55,631 bases of DNA from Dinochytrium kinnereticum (lineage: Eukaryota > Chytridiomycota > Chytridiomycetes > Chytridiales > Chytridiaceae). The stretch is taken from NCBI GenBank assembly GCA_027604005.1, contig JADGJT010000054.1:1-55631 (forward strand), written 5' to 3'. Made by a program: the position numbers and the translations under genes. Within the stretch, counting starts at the first letter, position 1. Each line of letters opens with the position of its first letter. Shown here piece by piece: positions 31,498 through 42,669 of this stretch. The notes under the pieces are model-generated. The model worked only from the letters and a program-made list of their open reading frames with translations, did not search any database and had not been told where the DNA came from.

Positions 31498-31509
31498 TGA
31501 TGTGACGCG
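31498..31509 (-). promoter_or_regulatory. Promoter word TGATGTGACGCG before finger gene 3
   Basis: A 12-mer identical to that at 29984-29995, about 45 bp upstream of the ATG at 31456. ACGCGT (31479-31484) and an A-rich TATA-like CAATAAAAAC (complement) lie between them. Confidence 0.55.
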
Positions 31510-31904
31510 CTTTGGTATGAAAATTCGCCGCCCCTCCCCCCTCGCCCCAACCTCTTCCTTTATTATTCTTGGCGCTGAAGGGGGTCAAGGATGAATCTGG
31601 AAAATGGTGAATGGAGCAGGTGAATGTGTAAGAGCGTCTGCCTGAAATATCTTTTGAAAAAACAGAGAGCAGGAAAGAAACCAGCAGCAAACACTTGGAG
31701 GACAGGGAGAGAAAGAGCTACCCCGAAGAAAAAAAATATATTGACGCTTAAGGAGCGGCTTAACACCAGACAATGACAAAGAAGAGAAGAAAGAAAAAAA
31801 AAGAAATGAGATCAGAAAAAACAAAAAACAAACAACCCCCCCTGCAATCCAAGGGAAAACATCTTCTCAACTCTATGAGACCTCTAATAAGAGAATTGCG
31901 ACCG

Positions 31905-33562
31905 CTAATAAGTAGCGCTCAACCTCATAACCATATACTCCTTGGTCAAAACCTTCTCATACTTCTTCTCCCCAATTCCGGGAAGCCCTTCAATCATCGC
32001 ATCCATGTTCGGGTTGCAAAAGTAAGCGATCGAGTACCTCGCAGGGTGAACGCTAGCTCCCTTTGAAACAGTCGAGGGAGGAGAAACGACACGATGGTTG
32101 GTGGATCGAATGACGTCGTTCGACCAGCGAGAGAGGAGGTCGCCGGCGTTGATGACGATGGTGCCGGGGATGGGGGTAGCTTGGATCCAGCCGTGTTGAG
32201 GGGTCATGACCTCAAGACCACCCTTGTCGTCTTGGAAGAGGAGCGTGATGGAGCCGTAGTCGGAGTGGGCGCTAGGTTTTGAAGGATCAGAAAAGAGTAT
32301 TGATGTGAGGAAAAGCGCCTGGTGGCATTTGCAGGCGTCCTTTATACGGGGCACGCCTCCAATCCAATAACAATAGGGCCACAACCAAAAGAAGAGTAAA
32401 TAGCTCACCCAGCTCTCGCCTGCCCCTCCTTCTCAAAAACACTCGCGGGAACCTCTGGGTAATGCAGCAACCTCAAGTTATGATCCTTCTTATCACAAAA
32501 CGGGTCAAAGAACCGCTCTCCAATACCAAGTCCAAGCCCAATGGACCTCATGACCTGAAAGTGAAGATTGTGGGCAGTCTAAAAAAAGAAGAAGAAAAAA
32601 TAGGAGTGAGGGTGTGAGTTTTCAGGATTATTTGAATGGATAATGAGTGGACTTTAGAAAAGAGGGGCTTGGAAACTCACATCGTAGAACTGCATCATGG
32701 TGGGGCGGAAGTTGGGGTCGTGAACCGGCCAGCGGTTTTGGTAGTCGGTGGAGGGCTCTTTGCCGATTTCAAGGGATTCCTGATGCATTGATGTGAGTCA
32801 TGAGTGGATAGTGAAAGGCTGGGAGTAGGATAGCCATCCCTCCACATAGAGGGCTAACTTATCAAAAAAAAGGGGTAGAGCAAGCTACCGAGAACCAAAG
32901 GGATAAAATTCCAAAATACTGAGCAAGGATCATCTGCTCCCTTCTCCAGGCAGGCATGAGCGGAAAGACCACAACCGAGAGCCGAAATTCCGTAGGCAGA
33001 ATGATTCAAGGTAAAGGTAAAGAAAAGCTCACCTTGAGATCCGGACTCTGCTCCCGCAATTTGGCCACCTCCGAGGCATCCAACAGCTGAGTGACCTTCT
33101 CCCTCCCAGGCGCAACATAACCCCTGTTCGACTCGGGGGTCTCCCAAGCAATCTTCTCCTTCTCGCTCAACGGCAGCTCAAAGAACCTCTTGGACTAACA
33201 AAAAGAAAAGAAGGAAAAGAAAAAGAGTCAGCCAAAAGCCGCCCGCCGTTCCAAAGCTCAAAACGAGAAAAAAAAGAAAGAAAGAAAGGCATCCATCCCC
33301 TCCTCACCTTCTCAAACACCTTCCCCAAAACATCCTCTCCAATGCCATGGTTGGCCAGATACACAAACCCAACGTTCTTGAACGCATCCACGACCTCAGC
33401 TGCGGCCCGTCGCTTATCCGCAGCGTCGCCCTTCAGGTAAGCCCCAAAGTCAACGACAGGGATGGCACCGGGAGCCGAGGCGGCGGTGGTGGCATGCGAC
33501 CTGCGTGCAGCAACAGCGGTGAGGCGGGCAGCAGGACGGGTGAGTGATCGCAGGAGGAGCAT
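31905..33562 (-). CDS. 2-oxoglutarate/Fe(II)-dependent oxygenase (isopenicillin N synthase-like)
   Basis: Five exons (33308-33562, 33033-33194, 32681-32779, 32409-32578, 31905-32271) total 1053 nt, or 350 residues. An N-terminal stretch rich in Arg/Ala/Leu (MLLLRSLTRPAARLTAVAAR) looks like a mitochondrial presequence. Next come IPVVDFGAYLKG and FVYLANHGI (DIOX_N), then the double-stranded helix with the iron ligands H231-x-D233 (AHSDYGSITLLFQDD) and H288 (STNHRVVSP). The 2OG-binding R307-x-S309 (HPARYSIAYF) follows. All ligands are present, so the enzyme should be active. This broad superfamily includes secondary-metabolite and flavonoid-like oxygenases, and the substrate cannot be read from sequence. 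No metabolite cluster surrounds it. Confidence 0.92.
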
Positions 33563-34143
33563 CGCAGGAGGTCGTCGACGGCGTGAAACGGAGTGAGTGA
33601 TGGGGTTTGAGGGGGGAAAGACGGCGACACGACAGATGGGGCGTTCAGGCACCTCCTGCTGCAATTGGGACAAATTTCCTATTGGGGACTGGGTGGTTTA
33701 TACCGCGACAGGGGTCTTGCTTTGGCGATAAGAATTCCCCCCAAATTCATAGAAAAAGATGGCGAAACAGGCAGGGCGACAAACGATAAATAATCGGGAA
33801 GGCAGAGAGAACGAGTGGGGGGCGAATAATGTTTGGAGCGATGCTTCAGCGCAAACGGGAAGAAGAAAAAAAAAAGAAAGAAAAAAAAAGGCAGCAGAAA
33901 AAGAAAGAAAAAAGAACAAGGACGTGCCGTTGAAAGTGTGGAGTGGTGAAGGCGAGGCCAACTAAGAAGGGAATTCAGAAAGGAGAACATTAAGGGATAA
34001 TTGCAGTCTTTACAATAAAATAGAAGGGAAAGAGAATGATTCAATAGCCACAGACCACCATGTAAAAGAAAACCGTAAGTAATAACAAAGAGAAGGACGG
34101 AAGCCTCCATAACCAAAATGATTGCAAGTTGCAACAGCACTTA
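33563..34143. other. Spacer between RBR ligase 3' end and oxygenase promoter
   Basis: About 580 bp between two minus genes. It holds the oxygenase promoter and a purine-rich (GAAAGAAAAAA) stretch at 33860-33920. ORFs here are low-complexity Lys/Phe translations and were not accepted. Confidence 0.5.
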
Positions 34144-36315
34144 TCACGCCACGACCCAAGGCAGCCTTCTCCCTCCGGGCAATCTCTCATCATGCAGTTT
34201 CTTAAAGCAAGGCGAAAAGTATCTTCGGTAATGCTGTAATTACCAAAAGTGTCAGTTTATGGGCCTTCCTTTAAAAAAAATAAATGGCTGGCTTCTTACT
34301 GCATATGGCCGCTTGGGGTCTAGTTGTTTTCCGCAAAGGTAGCAAAACATGGTATGGCATCCGTCGCAGCGCATTTTCTGTTTGTGGATAGTTATAGTGT
34401 GTGAGAGAACTTCCCTTCAGAAATACAACAACACAATGCTTACGTTGCATCCTTGATATTAAAGAGTAAAAGGTGACGATCCAGAACAAGTAAATGTGAA
34501 AAAAGTCAGCAACCTCGTCCATAGCCAAAGATTGCCTATTGTTTAAATCAGACCTACATACCCTCACTCTTACAAGTCACAACGGTGCAATTCGGACACC
34601 TCCTCCACCCCTCTCTAACAACCATCTCCTCGAACCAAGCTTCAACCCCCCGATTCCTCTTCCTCCACTTTAAAAACTTTTCACAACTCATCCCCTCATG
34701 TGTCGTGTCAGCCCCGCAGCTCAAGCACCATTGGTGTTGACACTTTGGACATGAAGCGAGGCGGCGTGGTGGGTCAGGTGTGGTGGATTTGATGGGGTAG
34801 AGAGGGGGTTTGGGGACGGGTCTGGGGGGAGGATCTGCGTAGATCACGCCTTCGCACGTTGGGTTGGGGCAGTGGATAAAGTTGGGGTCTTTGTCGATTG
34901 CTACAAGAAAGGAGAGTCGGTCGAGTTGGGCCTGGATTATTATTATTGTTTTTTAAAGAGGGAACGTTACGAGGGATCCCTTTAGGGTTTGGAAGCCGAA
35001 TCTTCACCCATACTCTTAAAAGATACATAAAATAAAGGCATATGTTTTTAAAAACACTACCCACCTTCTCGGTATCATCCAACACCTGTAACGCAAGTTC
35101 AAACGGAATCTCAACTGCCCCTCCTCCTTCTTCCTCCTGAGTAGCCTCCTCCAGATTCTGCTCCAGGTCCTTCTCGACCACTCCAAATAATCCAAACACC
35201 GAAGCCCTCTTGCCTACCCCCTTCCATCCTACCGTGTCATCGCCCTCCCCCTCCTTCCTCCCCACCCTCCCCCGATTCGGCAAAGACGCAAACCTCTTCA
35301 AAGTCCATCGACTCTGCTCACTCGAACCAGGCCCCACCTCCTCCTCCCCACCTCCTTCCAGCCGAAGCTGTCCAGTCGATCTCCTCCCCTTCAAACCACG
35401 TCCAAACCTCCAACTCCAAGACCCCGACTTTACGATTTTAACAGCAGCAGCAGTCTCATGATCACACTCTGGATCATGCTTCATGCCCCCTGAAACAACT
35501 TCTACTAGATCGGGGTTCTGCTGAACACTGCGAGGGGGTGGTAGTGGTGTTGTTGCACGATTTGCCACGCAGATGGGGCAGAGGAGAGGGAATTGGCGTG
35601 ATGTTACGGCGGCCATGATCACGTCATGGGCGCATGGTCGACAGAGGTGGTGAGAGCATGGAGAGACGGTAAAGGCTATCGTTACGTTACGTGAGTTTAA
35701 TGTGGCCTGTAAAACCAACAACAAAAGAAAGGAGAGGTTGGTTACCTTTATCCATCGGAATACCATCCTCTCTGCATATTTCGCAAAAAAACGTCGGCTC
35801 TCGCTCACACCCCGAGACGATGATGGTATCTGGCCCTGGGGCAGGTAACTCACCCGTGCAGATGAACTTCAGGTAAGACATGAGCATGGTTCGAACACTG
35901 GGGTTGGTGGAGGATGAAGGTGCGAGGTCCAGTTTCTCCATCATCTCCGCCTCAACCAATGTCGGCACTTTCTCGCCTCCTTATAATGCATTAGCAACCC
36001 CGAAGAAGGCCATCAAGTAGTCAAACGGGAGTGGAGGGACTCACCAGATGCGTTGTCCTCCTTGACCTCCACAACATCTCCCTCATCATTCATCGCCGTA
36101 ACAAAAGACTCCCAACTCCTAACCGTGCCCGGCGACCTCTCCTCCCTCTCCTCCCCACCAGTCACCTCCTCCACCTGCACTGCACCTGCACCACTCTCTG
36201 CACCGGCAACTTCCTCAACAGCAGCAGCACCAGCCTCGACTCCAACCCCATCCAACCGCCGCACATTGAGCAACTTTTCAAACAGCAGGCGGTGGCGCTT
36301 CTCCGTCGAGGCCAT
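34144..36315 (-). CDS. RBR-type (RING1-IBR-RING2) E3 ubiquitin ligase
   Basis: Eight exons (36045-36315, 35746-35979, 35065-35675, 34971-35001, 34562-34900, 34444-34451, 34300-34377, 34144-34233) total 1662 nt, or 553 residues. RING1 begins FFCEICRED (C156, C159) with CSHHLCRPC and LLCPIC. A long acidic/basic insert interrupts before the IBR (HCPNPTCEG, ASCPKCQHQWCLSCG). RING2 reads RRCPNC, CKSEGCNKMRCDGC and FCYLCGK. Its catalytic cysteine, C497, aligns with Parkin C431. The end PYAHYRRYFSPCFKKL resembles the tail of RNF14-type ligases. RBR ligases form a thioester with ubiquitin on this cysteine. The 31-nt exon 4 is the least certain exon but is the only phase-compatible choice seen. CGCGT words lie 150-200 bp upstream of the ATG. 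Confidence 0.88.
34444..34451 (-). other. 8-nt microexon encoding the RBR catalytic cysteine
   Basis: The minus-strand microexon GATGCAAC is preceded by an acceptor (ATCAAG) and followed by a donor (GTAAGC). The upstream exon ends in phase 1 (GAG G), so the join reads Gly-Cys-Asn and continues Lys-Met-Arg-Cys. This rebuilds the G-C-x-x-M-x-C motif of RING2 around the active-site Cys497. Skipping it would shift the frame and remove the catalytic residue. Confidence 0.85.
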
Positions 36316-37370
36316 CCCGCTGGGCGATGAGATGGATGACGGCCGTCAACAGTTGGGAGGCAAGCCAAAACAATTGAAGGGGTTTGGGTTTGGCTGCTGA
36401 GGTTGAAAAAATCCAGAATGGGTTGACGCTTGGACTTGTCAGCGTGTTTGGTAGCCACCGCCACTTGGGTCTTGACGTGATTTACTTGACGCGTTGGACG
36501 CGAATTGGTTTACGCGTCTAAAGAGGGGGGAGGATGGATGGGTTGGCTGGTTGGCTGCTTATATTACGTGTTTTTGGGAATGGTGCAGGAATGGAAGGGC
36601 TGGAGAGTGCCAGGATACCTGGTTGTGATGCATTTTGTGCGTTCTGAATGTGTGGGTGGATGGCCGGATATGCATCCTGTTGTTCAGGCTATTGACCACC
36701 TAGGCTAGGCCATCCTCTCAGTCAGCTTCATATAACATGGGGATTTTCCAGTCTCCGCCATGTCTCCCCCATAAAGCTTTACTTCATTCACAGACTGCAA
36801 AGATGTCATTGGGGTGTAGGAATGCCGGCTTCAACTCCAAAGCAAAAAAGCCCGCACTCAAGACCAATTTAATTATCGATGCGTCTAGGAAGGTGCTGTA
36901 AGAATGAGATTTCCACCGAAGAATCTTTTTTAGAAAGAAAAGACTATGCATCGTCCCAACTCAAGCCGACACGAAAGTTCAACTCAACCTTCGAACAACC
37001 TTCTCAAAACCCTGATTCTCCCGTCTTTGGATATCACTGCATCTTTTAAGCAAGAACACCATAAGAGTCACGTCACGTAAATACCCATCACAGCGTTCTC
37101 GAACCGACCACGAAGTTTTCGACCAGAACCCACCCCCAATCACGCTGACGGTCCTCAACCCCTTCCAGAACAAGTTTCTGTCAAAGTAAAAAAGTCCGAA
37201 GAAGAGGGTATAAATGGTTTCAAATGGAAGCCGTTGTGTGCTGCTTAACTTGCTGACTGCTGCTTCTCGATATCGCATCTGCTTTTGCTTTATTGTCTCA
37301 AGCTGCCGGATTTCGTTTTGGAATCCATTCGTGTCTTCATCTGCCTTCATAGTACAGTGTTGGAGTTCAT
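36316..37370. promoter_or_regulatory. RBR promoter region with ACGCGT words; long spacer
   Basis: TTGACGCG (36486-36493), GGACGCG and TTTACGCGTC lie in a 35-bp block (36486-36520), about 170-205 bp before the RBR start. The remainder is ordinary AT/GC mix. A minus-strand ORF at 36979-37350 is listed separately. Confidence 0.5.
36979..37350 (-). CDS. Possible hypothetical protein
   Basis: An uninterrupted minus-strand frame with an internal ATG at 37350 (MKADEDTNGFQNEIRQLETI) to TGA 36979, 123 residues. The composition looks natural: a Lys/Gln helix, then FETIYTLFFGLFYFDRNLFW, then FEKVVRRLS at the end. The frame is open further upstream to 37440. It does not shadow another coding region, which makes chance less likely. 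The proposed ATG is only about 20 bp from the divergent claudin-like start, which argues against it. Family unknown. Confidence 0.3.
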   Translation of the reverse strand: MKADEDTNGFQNEIRQLETIKQKQMRYREAAVSKLSSTQRLPFETIYTLFFGLFYFDRNLFWKGLRTVSVIGGGFWSKTSWSVRERCDGYLRDVTLMVFLLKRCSDIQRRENQGFEKVVRRLS

Positions 37371-38212
37371 ATGGGTACCATCTTGATCGTCGTGGCGCCT
37401 TTAGCGTAAGAGGATCGTTAGCTCTATTGGAAGAGCCCACCGTCTTATGCTTAATCCAACAGGTACGTCCTCGCCGTCATACTGAGCATCGCCTCAACCG
37501 CCACCCCCCTCTGGTTCCAAGCCATCAACACCATCAACAAAAACGAATACAGGCGGTAAGATACCCCGGAACTCTTTCTTACCTACCTGCAGCTTCACGC
37601 TCTATCTCCCTGACTTCCACGATACCTTATCTAACGCTCCTCTCCATAAACAACAACAACAGAAACTTTGGTTTCTTTGTCTCAGAGACGTGCTGGAACG
37701 GCGTTTGCGTGGCCCTGAAACCAGACAGCGATGATAATATTTGCGGGCCAACCTGGCGAGGATACTGGCCGGATTCATGTCGTTACTACGAGGGAGTCAG
37801 AGGCTTGCTGGTTGTCGGTGAGTGTTTTACTGCAAGGAGAGCTGCTTCCCTCCCCACGCAAGCAAACATGCCCCAAAAGCCAACGTCTCCACCTTTTTTT
37901 TTGGTAAAAAAACAACAAACAGCGAACCTCATTGGCCTTGTGGGCATCGGTGCCTTTGTGATCGCTCTGGTCCTCCGAGGCCGGAAAGCCGTGAAACCCT
38001 GGATCATGGCCTCGATGGTGGTCTCGATCATTGTGGGAGTGTTCACATTCAGCGCAATGTGTCTGGCGGTGCAGCTGATGAGGCATGAGAGCTTCAGTCA
38101 TTTTGGAAGCGTCAGTTATGGGGTGTCGTTTGGGTTGGCGGTGTTGAGTTGGATGCTGGCAGCGACGGCGGCGATATGCGTGCCGTTCACTTATGTGTTT
38201 TTGTCGACGTAA
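37371..38212 (+). CDS. Claudin/SUR7-like four-pass membrane protein
   Basis: Four exons (37371-37405, 37463-37555, 37663-37817, 37923-38212) total 573 nt, or 190 residues, with phases closed. TM1 is MGTILIVVAPLAYVLAVILS, whose codons are split over exons 1 and 2. The first extracellular loop carries ETCWNGVC and GYWPDSCRYYEG, recalling the W...C...C loop of claudin, PMP22 and SUR7 proteins. Three more spans follow: NLIGLVGIGAFVIALVL, PWIMASMVVSIIVGVFTFSA and VSFGLAVLSWMLAATAAICV. Fungal relatives (SUR7/Pal family) organise eisosome and wall-adjacent membrane. Assignment rests on topology and the loop cysteines, not on a strict signature. Confidence 0.72.
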
Positions 38213-40450
38213 GAAGTGTCGATCAGTCACTGGACGGTGTGTCTCTTGATCACTGGCAGACAGCGGCTCTTTTTTACCCTTCCTTTTCTGCCTGCTGCAG
38301 GCTTGCACTTGATACACCCCAATAATATCAAAACCTACAATAAACCAGCATCCACCATCAGGCTTCAATAGCGACCCTATGCCCTTCTTAACGCCGTAGC
38401 GCATCGCCATCTGCGGGTATCGCTTCCTTCCTTCCTTCCTTCCAGAATGGTTGAGCCATTTCAAGTCCAAAGGAACTTCACAAAACAACCCCCCAGAAAA
38501 AGGCAAAGGAGAGGGGGAAAAAACGCGTCAAGTTCGCGTATCTTTTTTTCAACAGCCAGCGTAAAAGAAAAACGAGAAAAAAGAAAGAAAAAGAGCGGAA
38601 AAATGAAAAGAGCAGGAGAATTAAAAAGGCAAAAGGCAGGCGGGCAAAACATCCGTCAGAAAAAAAGCGAAAAAAAAAAAAGTCAATCATTTCCTGTGGA
38701 TGCGCTGACCACTTCAGACCCGACCTCGCTTCCAAGCTGGTGGATACGGCTGTATCCATCGGCTCTGTGATGGAAAGGTTTGGAGGGGCCGATGCGCGGC
38801 TGCTGGTAGGTGATGCGGAGTGCCCTGGACGAGGGGATCAGAGGTGCGTTGGCTGTCCCCCCCACCCCCCCCCCCCCAGGTGTTGTTGACGGGGAGCTGG
38901 AAGCATCTGTGTTTCGGGAGAAGGCAATGGTTGAGAAGAGGGTGGATTCAGCAGCAACACCTGATGAAAATGGCCTCTAGGCTCCTTCGAGGCTATGGGA
39001 ATGCCGTTGGGCGTTGTGGGGGTCGATTGGTTGAGGACGCATGGCCCCTTCAAACTCGCTGCAGACCAGCGAACGGTTGATTGCTCGCCCGTGGTCAACA
39101 CCAATTCGTTTCTCCTTTGTTTTTTCTCATTTAACCCTCTCTCCGCCCATTCTAGATCTTGCCTGCTTCCACCTTCACGGTTACGCTCTGGTGTTAGCCA
39201 TCGGCAACCACCATTGAAACCGATTCTTTCCGAGACTTTTACCAAGCGTCGTGCTCCATCCAGCCCACGGCCTTTCGCACTTTCGAGTTATTGATAACTG
39301 AAAAAGTGGACGTCGATGCGAGAAGATCCAACCTTTTTTCAATGGTAGTGTCGCTTGAACTGCCTATCTCGAATAACTGGTATCTGTGACTTTCACCTCA
39401 TGTCCCCGCCTTTTCTTACCGATAACCATTCCTTCAATTCTTTTTTGCGCTGGTTTTCACAGGACCGTACGTTTTGAAAGTGAATAGTTGGTTCCCTTTT
39501 CCACTTGGTGTTATTCGAATTCGCACTCTCTCAGTATCCACTTGCTGCCTTCATTATCGTCAAAGCAAAACGGAAAGAGTCTCGATTTCATTCAAGAGTC
39601 TTGTCCATGTCATCGTCGCCTTTGAATTTGGTCTGCAGGTCTGTCGTTTCCTGTGTAGATTACTTTTTATTATCTTTTTTTGCATCGTGACCCAAAGCGT
39701 TAACGTCTTTTCATCTCCTTTTCGCGTTTCATCTCAAGGGCCATTCTACTTTCTCAAAAGTACACACAAGAAGGTGTGGCTTCAAGAAGTTCTTCTTTAC
39801 AAAGAGAACCACACCCCTAGTCGCCTCCATCAGAGTTCTCTACGCACTCATATTTTGCTGCCCTCGGCTGATATGTAGACGCTGTGTCTGGATGGAGTGC
39901 TGTAAAGCTTCCAGTCATCGTACGCCAGGCCCCAGGATCTCTGAACGCTCCGTGCACCCAACCCCACCCATCCTCATCCTCGCCCCTCTTTCCAAGGAGA
40001 GAAGCGGACGCGTTTGACGCGTTGGCGTGGGCGGTGCGTGAGGGGCGTTCGGACTCTGTTTTTTGCCTTTTGGCGCAGGCGATGCCCGGAGCCTTGCAGC
40101 ACTTCAGCCAGCCACAGCGTGTCTGTACAGCCGTTTACGAAATAAAAGCCTCAGTGCATGTCCGAACGACCAAACTGTTTGAGGTGTGAGGTGGTACAAG
40201 GTTTCACCTGCGACTCGACTGGACTCGACGGAGGCCGTCATTGGACCACCGCAACGAACGACGACGCCCGTCACCCCGACTCTGCCCCCTGAGCGCTGCA
40301 TCCTCTTCGCCCCTGTAGTCTTATACGCCGCTGCATACTTCCCTGAGCGCTGCATCGTTGGAGACGACCGCATTCCTCGGTTCTGTCCTGTTGCTGCGTG
40401 AACAGTGTCGCAGATCCCGTTGTTGGTCACGCTGAGGACAGAGAGGGAGA
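38213..40450. other. 2.2-kb region without a confident gene
   Basis: It contains CCTT repeats (38428-38441), a lysine-codon-rich stretch (38550-38690), a C7-A-C13 homopolymer at 38857-38877 and pyrimidine-rich sequence from 39400 to 39800. A minus-strand coding candidate broken at the homopolymer (38684-39245) is discussed under findings. ACGCGT and TTGACGCG words at 40009-40021 lie about 430 bp before the Rho gene. No RNA gene was recognised. Confidence 0.5.
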
Positions 40451-42669
40451 ATGGCAAGAGGCGGGAGAAAGAAGTTTGTGTGTGTCGGTGACGAGGCCAG
40501 CGGCAAGACCAGCCTTTTGAAGGCATTCTGCGGTGGAGACTTCTCTGAGGTAACAGCACCTTTACCACACGCACCTCATCGTCCATTGCAAGATCTTCTT
40601 GTTAACCTTCATAACCCCATTCATTCATTCCCGTCATTAAATGCATGAATGCATGCATGCATGCATGCTTGCAGGAGTACGTCCCAACCGTATCCGAATC
40701 TTACGTCGTTGAGAAACCCACGCCATTGTATGAGGAGACCGGGCCCGAGGGGGAGACAAGGACGACCTTCACGACCATCGAACTGTGCGATACCACTGGA
40801 TCGGAGGAGCTTGACAGGCTGAGGCCTCTCTCTTACGATGGAGCGGACCTCTGGATAGTTTGCTTTTCGGTGGACTCGAGGCAGTCTCTCATCAATGTCA
40901 TTGAGAAGGTGAGAGATTGCGTCTTTCTTCTCTCCCTCTTCCTTTTTACATCCCCAAGGGATGACCTTGACGCACTTTTTTTTCTTGGATCTGTTGATTT
41001 TGGACGGTCTTTCATTCGTTTTTTACAGTGGGTGCCAGAGGTCAAGTATTTTGCGCCATCGATTCCATTGATACTGGTGGGTTGCAAGGTGGATCTGAGA
41101 AATGATCCGGACGCTCTTGACCGGCTGGACCGGTTGGGGGAGGTCGCGGTTGCTATTGAAGAGGTGAGCTTACGGTCCTTCTATCAGTTATATCACCCCA
41201 CCTTCTGCTTTTGTTTCGGCTTTTGTTCCCTTTCTTCTCTTTTTGTTCTGTGTATTTTAGTATTTAATCCCTTCATTTTCTCTCTTCCTTAGGCCCAGGA
41301 TGTTGCGAGGGAGATTGGAGCTTTCAAATATGTGGAGACCAGTGCCAAGCTCGGGTTTCAGGTCAGCAACCTGTTTGATGATAATGTCGATGACAGCGGA
41401 GAGTACGATGAGGAGGACGAAGAGCTCGCCGAGGATGGCGAGGAGGAGCAGGAGGAGGAGGGAATGGAAGATATTGTTGAAGAGGAGGAAGACGAAGAGG
41501 TGCCAGTGGAAGAAGTCTCGCTTGACCTCCTTGCCTCATCAAAGATCTCTGACCCAGATGAGGACGAGAAATACGTGACGGCAAACAGCTCCTCCCAGTC
41601 CCTTCTTCCAAGTCACACAGACTCCTCTACCTCCTCTACCTCCTCCTTCACCGCAACACTCCCCGTGGAGAACACCCTCTCGGCCGCATCTTCCTACCCA
41701 ACCCCAACCTCCTCCCCGCCTCACCCTCCCCATCTCCCGAAACCCGAGTACCCCGCCTTCTCTCCCCATGCCCACCAGCCAACCCAACAGCAACACCACC
41801 GTCTCTCGCGGATGCTCATCGCCACCGCCACCCAACGCATCTCCGCAGACGATCACCCCGCTCTCCCGACCCACGCGCCCGCGCGTCCTGGATTAAGGGA
41901 TGTGGTGACCGTCACCGCCAAAGGAGTGGTGGTCGGAGAAGGCATTCCGGGGAGGAGGAGGAGAAGGCGGAAAGGGCACTCGAGGAGGGATTCGACTGCA
42001 TCCTCAATATCGACACTGTCGACGGGGTCTTCTGGGTCCTCCATCAGGTCGATAGAGTCTGGAAAGTCCGGGAGCTTGCTGAGGTCTGGGCTTCCCTCGG
42101 GGGGTGTTGAGGATGGGTTGCCGCCTCTTCCGCCTCCTTTGGCGGTGGAGACTGAGATGGATTTGAGCGTGGTTGCTGTTGAGGAGGTTGTTGAGGAGCC
42201 CGCCGTTGATGCTGCGACTCCTCCCCCTGTTGTCGGAAAGGATGATGTGTCGTCGGGACCTGTCGTCATCACCGAGTCGGAATCTCTTCCCGCCATCGTC
42301 ACGACCGGGGCAGACCCCTCAGCAGCGTCTTCCGAGAGCACCCTCCTTCCACCGACGTCATCCTTCACCGATGATTTCCTAGTCTCGACCACCACCACCA
42401 GCGCCGGCGCCCAAGATGCTTCCTCGGCGTCATCGACAACCGCGGATGAGATGTTGATGCCTGAAGTTGCTGTTGCGAGGGAGGCTATGGTTGCTGTTCA
42501 GCCGTCTGCTGCGCCGTTGAAACGGGATTCGCCGACAAAGATGTACCCTTCTGAGGGGGAGGTGAAGCATTCTGTTTCGAGGGTTGAGGTTGTGGAGGAT
42601 CGGAGGGGGAGTGGTGGGAAGGGTGGTCGGGGTGGTGATGATGCCGGATGTAAGTGCACGATTTTGTGA
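40451..42669 (+). CDS. Atypical Rho-family GTPase with very long C-terminal extension
   Basis: Four exons (40451-40549, 40675-40908, 41029-41163, 41293-42669) encode 614 residues. Rho features are YVPT of switch I (Thr38), ELDRLRPLSY after switch II, VGCKVDLRND (G4) and YVETSAK (G5). The end is CKCTIL, a CaaX box with Leu that predicts geranylgeranylation. The P-loop is GDEASGKT, so Glu15 replaces the position of Gly12. Switch II is DTTGSEE, so Thr74 and Ser76 replace Ala59 and Gln61. These changes predict very poor GTP hydrolysis. Normal Rho proteins have about 190-200 residues; here ~435 extra residues (an acidic stretch DEEDEE..., then Ser/Pro/Val-rich) separate the G domain from the CaaX box. 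Intron 1 contains an ATGC microsatellite. Confidence 0.88.
40641..40668 (+). repeat. ATGC microsatellite in Rho intron 1
   Basis: An ATGCATGAATGCATGCATGC array sits directly before the acceptor of intron 1 (CAG at 40672-40674). Length variation here could affect splicing. Confidence 0.9.

Noticed and set aside
37406..37462. tRNA-like D-arm (TTAGCTCTATTGGAAGAGC) inside the first intron of the claudin-like gene
   Set aside because: The 4-bp GCTC/GAGC stem and box-A-like sequence are present, but there is no matching anticodon stem, T-arm (GGTTCRA) or acceptor stem. The segment is fully explained as an intron between phase-matched exons.
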